Of a DNA stretch of 39,684 nt, positions 35,029-39,684 are shown in pieces (position 1 is the stretch's first letter; each line of letters opens with the position of its first letter). Below the pieces are notes generated by a model. It worked only from the letters and a program-made list of their open reading frames with translations, was not told where the DNA came from and ran no database searches. The stretch comes from Candidatus Hydrogenedentota bacterium (GTDB taxonomy: Bacteria; Hydrogenedentota; Hydrogenedentia; Hydrogenedentales; SLHB01), in assembly GCA_019695095.1 (NCBI GenBank), contig JAIBAQ010000038.1:1-39684 (forward strand). Direction: 5' to 3'. The position numbers were made by a program, and so were the translations under genes.

Positions 35029-35057
35029 ACTGTAACACAGGGCAACGGGGAAGTCAA
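35029..35057 (-). promoter_or_regulatory. Sigma70-type promoter of ileS
   Basis: On the - strand TTGACT (35057-35052) and TACAGT (35034-35029) are separated by 17 bases. The start would fall near 35022, giving a leader of about 20 bases that still contains the GGAG ribosome site. No T-box-like leader fits in this length. Confidence 0.55.
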
Positions 35058-35141
35058 GCGAGACAGCGCATAAAGCGCATAATTAGCAGATAAAACTTCG
35101 ATCTACGCTAACCAGTTCTATCTGCCGTTGTGACGTTCACT

Positions 35142-35160
35142 GGCGGCAGAGTCCGCCGCC
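35142..35160 (-). terminator. GC hairpin after the methyltransferase gene
   Basis: GGCGGC at 35142-35147 and GCCGCC at 35155-35160 form a perfect six-base stem with a seven-base loop, about 55 bases past the methyltransferase stop and before the ileS promoter. It lacks a T run. Confidence 0.3.
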
Positions 35161-35214
35161 TCTACTCCGCACTGGTTACATGAGAAGGTCAAGTGTGTTC
35201 GTGAGAAATCCGGG

Positions 35215-36045
35215 CTACCCCTTTCGAAACACCAACGCCGCAAGGCCATGGTTGGTGAGAGTCTCAGGCCCTTTCTCAACGGGTACGACCTTGCGATGCG
35301 CCCAGTACGGATCCAGCGTCTTCGTCATCAGGCTGGTGAGGGAACGTGGCGAGGAAGTGCGGGCACAGTACGCGGCGTACCATCCCGGCTTGCGTTCTTG
35401 CCAAACGGAAACCGCCATAAGACGCAGTCCACAGGGACGTATTACGCGGCGCTGAAGCGACGGCCAGTCGTAGAAGCGGCTGAAGAATGCCGCTCCGCTC
35501 ACGTCGCGCGTTTGCCGTCCATACGGATCGTGGTCGAACCAGATTTCTCGATAGGTTGGGACGAGCGGCGTGGTGATCACGGCGGTCGCGCCCGGAGTCA
35601 TGATTCGCGCGAGTTCCTCCATGAACTCGGTGTCTCCTTCCTCGCCTCCGACATGCTCAATCGCGCTAACAGAATAAACGAAATCGAAGCATTCTCCAGG
35701 AAAGGGGAGCGACCTGCCGTCGGCCAGACACGGAAATGCCCTCTGGGCACCAGGGACACGCACTGCAACCATTTCCGGAGACGGGGCAATATCGACGGCC
35801 GTAACTCGAACATCGTTGCGAGTTGCGAGGAGTCGGGCAAGAAGCTTGGGACTACCGACGTCGAGAACGCGTTGCTGGTTCTCATACGCGGCGAGTACGG
35901 CTCGGAACTCCCGGTAGCGCCACAAATCGACAGGACACGCTAGCAATCGAGCTCCGTGGAGGCGGGTCGATGGAGAATGCCGAAACGACTGGCAGCCCCA
36001 ACGCAACCCTTCACGCCAAAGCGTGAACGGAGACTGAAGGCTCAT
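35215..36045 (-). CDS. Class I SAM-dependent methyltransferase-like protein
   Basis: A 276-residue cytoplasmic protein with a Methyltransf_11-like fold. Motif I reads VLDVGSPKLLARLL (D62-V-G-S-P-K), where most relatives have D/ExGxGxG. VTAVDIAPSPE gives the acidic residue for the ribose. FDFVYSVSAIEHV is motif IV, and ELARIMTPGATAVITTPL is a typical post-motif helix and strand. The C-terminal ~100 residues are of unknown type, with many aromatic residues. The acceptor is unknown. It starts at ATG 36045, 41 bases after the tex stop on the same strand. Confidence 0.8.
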   Translation of the reverse strand: MSLQSPFTLWREGLRWGCQSFRHSPSTRLHGARLLACPVDLWRYREFRAVLAAYENQQRVLDVGSPKLLARLLATRNDVRVTAVDIAPSPEMVAVRVPGAQRAFPCLADGRSLPFPGECFDFVYSVSAIEHVGGEEGDTEFMEELARIMTPGATAVITTPLVPTYREIWFDHDPYGRQTRDVSGAAFFSRFYDWPSLQRRVIRPCGLRLMAVSVWQERKPGWYAAYCARTSSPRSLTSLMTKTLDPYWAHRKVVPVEKGPETLTNHGLAALVFRKG

Positions 36046-36086
36046 GGCTATAGGATCCCGCTATCGGGTGACACAACGATTGGTCA

Positions 36087-38684
36087 TCAACCGCCAAGCT
36101 TGTTCTTGAGAGCGGCAAGTTGATCGGCCAGTTGGGTATTCAACAGACCACCGCCATCGCCAAAAGTGCGCGACTTGTCTCCAGTCTGATGATGCTGCTT
36201 CCCCCCGGATCGAACGGCGCCGCGTAGCGCAGCGTCTTGCTCCTTCTCGCGACGGCGCGGACGTTGCCCTTGCGGACGACGGTCACCATCGGCCTGAGCT
36301 GCGGGACGTTGGTCGGGACGAGGTCTGCGAGAACGAGCATCCTCTCCACCACCGCCACCCTCTTGGCGCTGCGGACGATCCCGGCGTGGCGGACGTTGCT
36401 GGCCAGTGCCTTCACGCGGCGCAGCCGCATCCGACGCGCCTCCAGCCGTCTGCGGGGCTTGTCGCGTTTCACCAGAAGCGGGACGGTGCCTGCGCGGATG
36501 CGGATGTGCGTGCCTGGGTTCCGGCGGCGGCAACAGAGCTTTGATCGACAAGGAAATCCTGGGCAGCGCCTTATCAACCTTGATCACTTTGACCTTGACG
36601 ATTTCCCCGACCTTCACAACGTCGCGGGGATCCTGGACAAAGCGGTTCGCCAGTTCGGATAGATGCACAAGCCCATCTTGATGGACGCCAATGTCAACGA
36701 AGGCTCCGAAATCGGTAACGTTCGTGACCACGCCCTCAATCTCCATGCCCTCTTCGAGATCTTGCACGGAATCGACGCCTTCCAAAAACTTCGGAATCTT
36801 GAATTCCGTGCGCGGGTCGCGACCTCGTTTCAACAATTCATTGTGAATGTCCCCGAGCGCGAGGCGCCCGATGGATTCGGTGGCGAATGCGGACAAATCA
36901 ATCCCGTCCAGGCTCTCGGGCTTATCGACAAGCTCTCGGGGCGCGAGTCCAAGCGACTCGGCAATGCGTTCGACAACGGGATACGCTTCCGGATGGATCG
37001 AGGTACTGTCGAGCACGTTTTCTCCATTCGCGACGCGAAGGAAACCCGCGCACTGCTCGAAGACCTTCGGGCCGATGCCCGATACATCCATCAATTGCTG
37101 GCGATTCTTGAAGCCACCATGTTGCATACGCCATTCGACGATGTTCTTGGCAATGTCCGCATGGACACCGCTCACGTAGTTGAGAAGCTGCACGCTCGCC
37201 GTGTTGAGTTCGACGCCGACCGCATTCACGCAGGAGACGACCGACCGGTGCAAACCATCGCGCAACGACCGTTGATTGACGTCGTGCTGGTATTGGCCCA
37301 CGCCAATATGCCGCGGCTCGATCTTGACGAGTTCCGCAAGAGGATCCTGCAAGCGACGCGCAATCGAGATGGCGCCGCGGATGGTAACGTCGAGATGCGG
37401 GAATTCTTCGCGCGCGAGTTTGGACGCCGAATAGATGGACGCGCCTGCCTCGTTCACAAAGACCCAGAATGCACCGGTCGATGGGATCTTCGCCAAAGTC
37501 TGTTTGACAAAACGGCTGACTTCTCTCGATCCGGTGCCGTTGCCAATGGCTATGGCCTGAACGTTGTACTTGGCCATGAGCGCCATAAGAACCGCTTCGG
37601 CGCCCTCGACGTCGTTTTGGGGCGGCGACGGGAAAATCGTGGCGCTTTCGATGAACGCACCCGTGTTATCGACAACCGCCAACTTACAGCCCGTCTTCAT
37701 ACCGGGGTCGACACCGATGACCGATATCGCTCCGGCAGGCGCGGACAGAAGAAGGTTGCGCGCATTTTCACGAAAGACGCGAATCGCCTCTTCATCGGCG
37801 CGTTCGGCAACTACCGCAATGACTTCGTTCTCGATAGACGGACGCAGAAGACGATTGTATGCGTCTTCAACGATCGCCCGGATGACTGCGGCAAACGCAC
37901 TATCGGGCGACTTGAGCCACCGCGAGGTCAATTCGGAAATCAGCGTAGCATCGTCAACCGCCAGTTCCATACGGAGGAAACCCTCGCGCACGCCACGATG
38001 GACTGCGAGGTATCGGTGCGAAGGGATCTTCTCGACGGGCTCGGAGAACTGGTAGTAGGCCTCGAACTTCGTGACCTTTCCTTCGCAGTTCTTGGTGGGA
38101 TGAGCGGTAATGGCCCCCTGCTTCAGCATTCGATCACGGACCAAGCGCCGTGCATCGATATCGGTAGAGACCAATTCAGCGAGAATGTGGCTCGCGCCTT
38201 CAATGGCTTCCGCGACAGAAAGCACGGCCTTCTCGGGACGTACGAACGTGGCTGCAAACTCTTCGACCGACTGGCCGGACGAATCCTGGGCCCAAATGAA
38301 GTCCGCGAGTGGCGTGAGGCCTTTCTCGCGGGCAACCGTCGCTTTCGTGCGTTTCGCTTTCTTGAACGGCAAGTACAAGTCTTCAAGCGTCGTCTTGTCG
38401 ACGCAGTTCTCTATTGCCTGACGAAGCTCGTCGGTCAACTGCTCCTGCTTGACCAGCGTGGAGAGAATCGATGCGCGCCGGTCTGCAAGCGAGGCGTAGT
38501 AGTCGCGACGATCGGAGATAATCTCCAGCTTCGTTTCGTCGAGGTTCCCTGTGGCATCCTTGCGATACCGCGCGATGAAGGGAATTGTGGCTCCCCCGCC
38601 AAGCAAGTCAACTACACTGTGTACTTGCTCGGGCCGGACACCGGCTTCGCCCGCAATTAACTGAACAAATTTCTCTTCTAACAT
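36087..38684 (-). CDS. tex: Tex-family transcription accessory protein (S1 RNA-binding) with long basic tail
   Basis: An 865-residue nucleic-acid-binding protein of the Tex/YhgF family. The N-terminal helical region starts MLEEKFVQLIAGEAGV. A YqgF/RNase H-like fold contains GVDPGMKTG (D326), helix-hairpin-helix parts contain VSGIGPKVFEQCAGF, and an S1 domain lies at about 643-715 (VVTNVTDFGAFVDIG). About 150 residues then follow that are rich in Arg, Pro, Gln, Gly and His and probably disordered, ending QLADQLAALKNKLGG. Usual Tex proteins stop near 730-790 residues. ATG 38684 is chosen because GGAG lies nine bases upstream; TTG 38699 is a longer alternative. A promoter is proposed at 38719-38747. 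Confidence 0.94.
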   Translation of the reverse strand: MLEEKFVQLIAGEAGVRPEQVHSVVDLLGGGATIPFIARYRKDATGNLDETKLEIISDRRDYYASLADRRASILSTLVKQEQLTDELRQAIENCVDKTTLEDLYLPFKKAKRTKATVAREKGLTPLADFIWAQDSSGQSVEEFAATFVRPEKAVLSVAEAIEGASHILAELVSTDIDARRLVRDRMLKQGAITAHPTKNCEGKVTKFEAYYQFSEPVEKIPSHRYLAVHRGVREGFLRMELAVDDATLISELTSRWLKSPDSAFAAVIRAIVEDAYNRLLRPSIENEVIAVVAERADEEAIRVFRENARNLLLSAPAGAISVIGVDPGMKTGCKLAVVDNTGAFIESATIFPSPPQNDVEGAEAVLMALMAKYNVQAIAIGNGTGSREVSRFVKQTLAKIPSTGAFWVFVNEAGASIYSASKLAREEFPHLDVTIRGAISIARRLQDPLAELVKIEPRHIGVGQYQHDVNQRSLRDGLHRSVVSCVNAVGVELNTASVQLLNYVSGVHADIAKNIVEWRMQHGGFKNRQQLMDVSGIGPKVFEQCAGFLRVANGENVLDSTSIHPEAYPVVERIAESLGLAPRELVDKPESLDGIDLSAFATESIGRLALGDIHNELLKRGRDPRTEFKIPKFLEGVDSVQDLEEGMEIEGVVTNVTDFGAFVDIGVHQDGLVHLSELANRFVQDPRDVVKVGEIVKVKVIKVDKALPRISLSIKALLPPPEPRHAHPHPRRHRPASGETRQAPQTAGGASDAAAPREGTGQQRPPRRDRPQRQEGGGGGEDARSRRPRPDQRPAAQADGDRRPQGQRPRRREKEQDAALRGAVRSGGKQHHQTGDKSRTFGDGGGLLNTQLADQLAALKNKLGG

Positions 38685-38718
38685 CGCGCTGAACTCCAAA
38701 GTCCCCCGTAAACTAGAA

Positions 38719-38747
38719 AATGTAGCAGATTTCGCCGTCGGTCACAA
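38719..38747 (-). promoter_or_regulatory. Sigma70-type promoter of tex
   Basis: On the - strand TTGTGA (38747-38742) and TACATT (38724-38719) are 17 bases apart, each matching four of six consensus bases. Transcription would start near 38712, about 28 bases before ATG 38684. Confidence 0.45.
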
Positions 38748-38749
38748 TG

Positions 38750-39684
38750 TCAGTGCCCCCAGGTAAGGTTGACCTGCACATCCTCGGCCGTGTTCGGCAA
38801 GGCAATCCGAAGGGTCGACGAATCGGCATCCCAGTCATATGGGATATCCGTGTTCGCTCCGGCCTTCACGCTCACAGGCTTTTCGGGGGTCAGTATACGC
38901 ACTGTCGCGGTCGTCCCAAGCGGGCCACGAAGATCGAATGTCAGCGAACTCTCGCCCACGACTTCGTGGCGCACCCGGCCACCCGCGGCAATCACCTTGG
39001 CTTTGGCCCCGGACTTCGCAAGCCAATCGAGATCGTAGAGCAGCGCCCTCTCGTTGGCTTGGAGTTTCGGGTCCTTCAACACCGACAGATTGGCATCGAA
39101 CAGATTCACAAACCGTCCACTGAACGCGTGGCTGGGCTCCTCAATGACAGTCTCGTCCAGCACACTGGCCACCAGATAGGGCCCGCGACGCAGGGCGATA
39201 TACGGTTGTGTCTTGAGGGACTCGCCTTTCTTGGCCAACATCTCGCTGACCAGAGTACGCACCAAGTCAGCTCCTTCGGCGGAACGCGTAAGAGAACTGG
39301 GGCTCTTCTGGACAACGCGAAGGAAGCCCTTATCAATGGATTGGGGCGTTTTGGCCGCCTCTTCCGTCGCGCCAAGACGCTTCAGCAGATCGTCGTAGGC
39401 CCGTGCGGATGTCTTGCCTTGATCGTTCCACCATTCTCGTACCCCGTGGTACGGGTCATTACCATCATCGACCAGAATCAAGGAACCGCCGTCGCGGACC
39501 CACTTTTCCAACGCCGCGTGGTATTCGGATTTCAGCGGTTTCTGATGTTCATACGTAAGCAACAGAATACGGTACGGTTCCAGGCATGCTGGATAGATGG
39601 TGTTCTCAAGTTGCACAACTTCGGCGGGCACTCCAACCTTCAACAAGGGAATGGCCAGACCGTAGAACCCTCCCAGACCCGAGT
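38750..39684 (-). CDS. C-terminal part of a large protein with a glutaminase-like/GH42-type domain, cut by the window edge
   Basis: The frame is open without a stop to the right edge, and the residues before any candidate start (GLGGFYGLAIPLLK) read as coding, so this is the 3' end of a longer gene. PLLKVGVPAEVVQLEN, YRILLLTYEHQKPLKSEYHAAL, and GGSLILVDDGNDPY resemble the class I glutaminase-like (beta-galactosidase trimerisation) domain that follows barrels in some GH42-like and related proteins. The last ~100 residues are beta-rich and end with DIPYDWDADSSTLRIALP. The catalytic part, if any, lies outside the window. Function is therefore not assigned. The tex promoter lies just past its stop. 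Confidence 0.65.
   Translation of the reverse strand, partial: SGLGGFYGLAIPLLKVGVPAEVVQLENTIYPACLEPYRILLLTYEHQKPLKSEYHAALEKWVRDGGSLILVDDGNDPYHGVREWWNDQGKTSARAYDDLLKRLGATEEAAKTPQSIDKGFLRVVQKSPSSLTRSAEGADLVRTLVSEMLAKKGESLKTQPYIALRRGPYLVASVLDETVIEEPSHAFSGRFVNLFDANLSVLKDPKLQANERALLYDLDWLAKSGAKAKVIAAGGRVRHEVVGESSLTFDLRGPLGTTATVRILTPEKPVSVKAGANTDIPYDWDADSSTLRIALPNTAEDVQVNLTWGH

Noticed and set aside
36663-38660. A 665-codon open frame on the + strand opposite tex
   Set aside because: It is antisense to a well-supported gene, has no recognisable domains, and is explained by the codon bias of tex. No ribosome site or promoter supports it.
1-39684. tRNA, rRNA, CRISPR array, prophage or intact insertion sequence
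   Set aside because: Gaps were read for tRNA-like arms, regular spacer-repeat arrays, transposase or integrase genes; none was seen.

Overview
The window comes from a Gram-negative-type bacterium with a moderately GC-rich genome (roughly 57-58% by eye). Very large secreted glycosidase-like proteins, a Wzx/Wzy-type exopolysaccharide locus with an ExeA-like ATPase, and a V4R-domain regulator together suggest a Hydrogenedentota, Planctomycetes/PVC or similar environmental lineage. That placement is inference from gene content; there is no rRNA or tRNA gene here to confirm it.

Region 1 (1-16680, all + strand) is one compact exopolysaccharide operon, with most junctions overlapping by 4 bases or separated by a few dozen. 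In order it encodes the tail of an unidentified gene, a Wzz/GumC-like chain-length protein, an ExeA-like AAA ATPase, a BY-kinase-like protein that has lost its P-loop lysine, a small degenerate GGDEF-like protein, the initiating sugar-phosphate transferase, a Wzx flippase, a Wzy/WaaL-like polymerase, two GT4 glycosyltransferases, an NAD-dependent sugar epimerase, a third GT4, UDP-glucose 6-dehydrogenase, a GT2, a fourth GT4 and a WecG/TagA (GT26) transferase. Together they could start, elongate, flip, polymerise and size a repeat-unit polysaccharide that probably contains uronic acid. An outer-membrane exporter is not in the window.

Region 2 (16681-22182) holds a hairpin-containing gap, then on the - strand a 1132-residue secreted GH101/GH129-like protein, a PduO-like corrinoid adenosyltransferase and exonuclease III. 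A 469-base non-coding stretch follows and carries repeats, dyads and a good promoter for the next gene.

Region 3 (22183-30780) has a lone ECF sigma factor (+). Converging on it from the right, on the - strand, are a secreted GH123/DUF4091-type protein and TrkA. Then come a small membrane protein of unknown function (+), a metallophosphoesterase (-) and a V4R plus AAA+ plus Fis enhancer-binding-like regulator (-) with altered ATPase and sigma54-contact motifs.

Region 4 (30781-39684, all - strand) is mostly housekeeping. Listed left to right it contains lgt, a DksA/TraR protein, ileS, a SAM methyltransferase, tex with a long basic tail, and a large secreted-type protein that runs off the right edge. 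In transcription order ileS is followed by dksA and then lgt.

Five promoters of the TTGACA/TATAAT type, all with 17-base spacers, are proposed from sequence. The most unusual signals are the dyad-rich promoter of the ECF sigma gene, the run of regulators and enzymes whose key catalytic residues are replaced (BY-kinase, GGDEF, AAA+ activator, phosphoesterase, Lgt), and the pair of large glycosidase-like secreted proteins that may both act on GalNAc-containing glycans.
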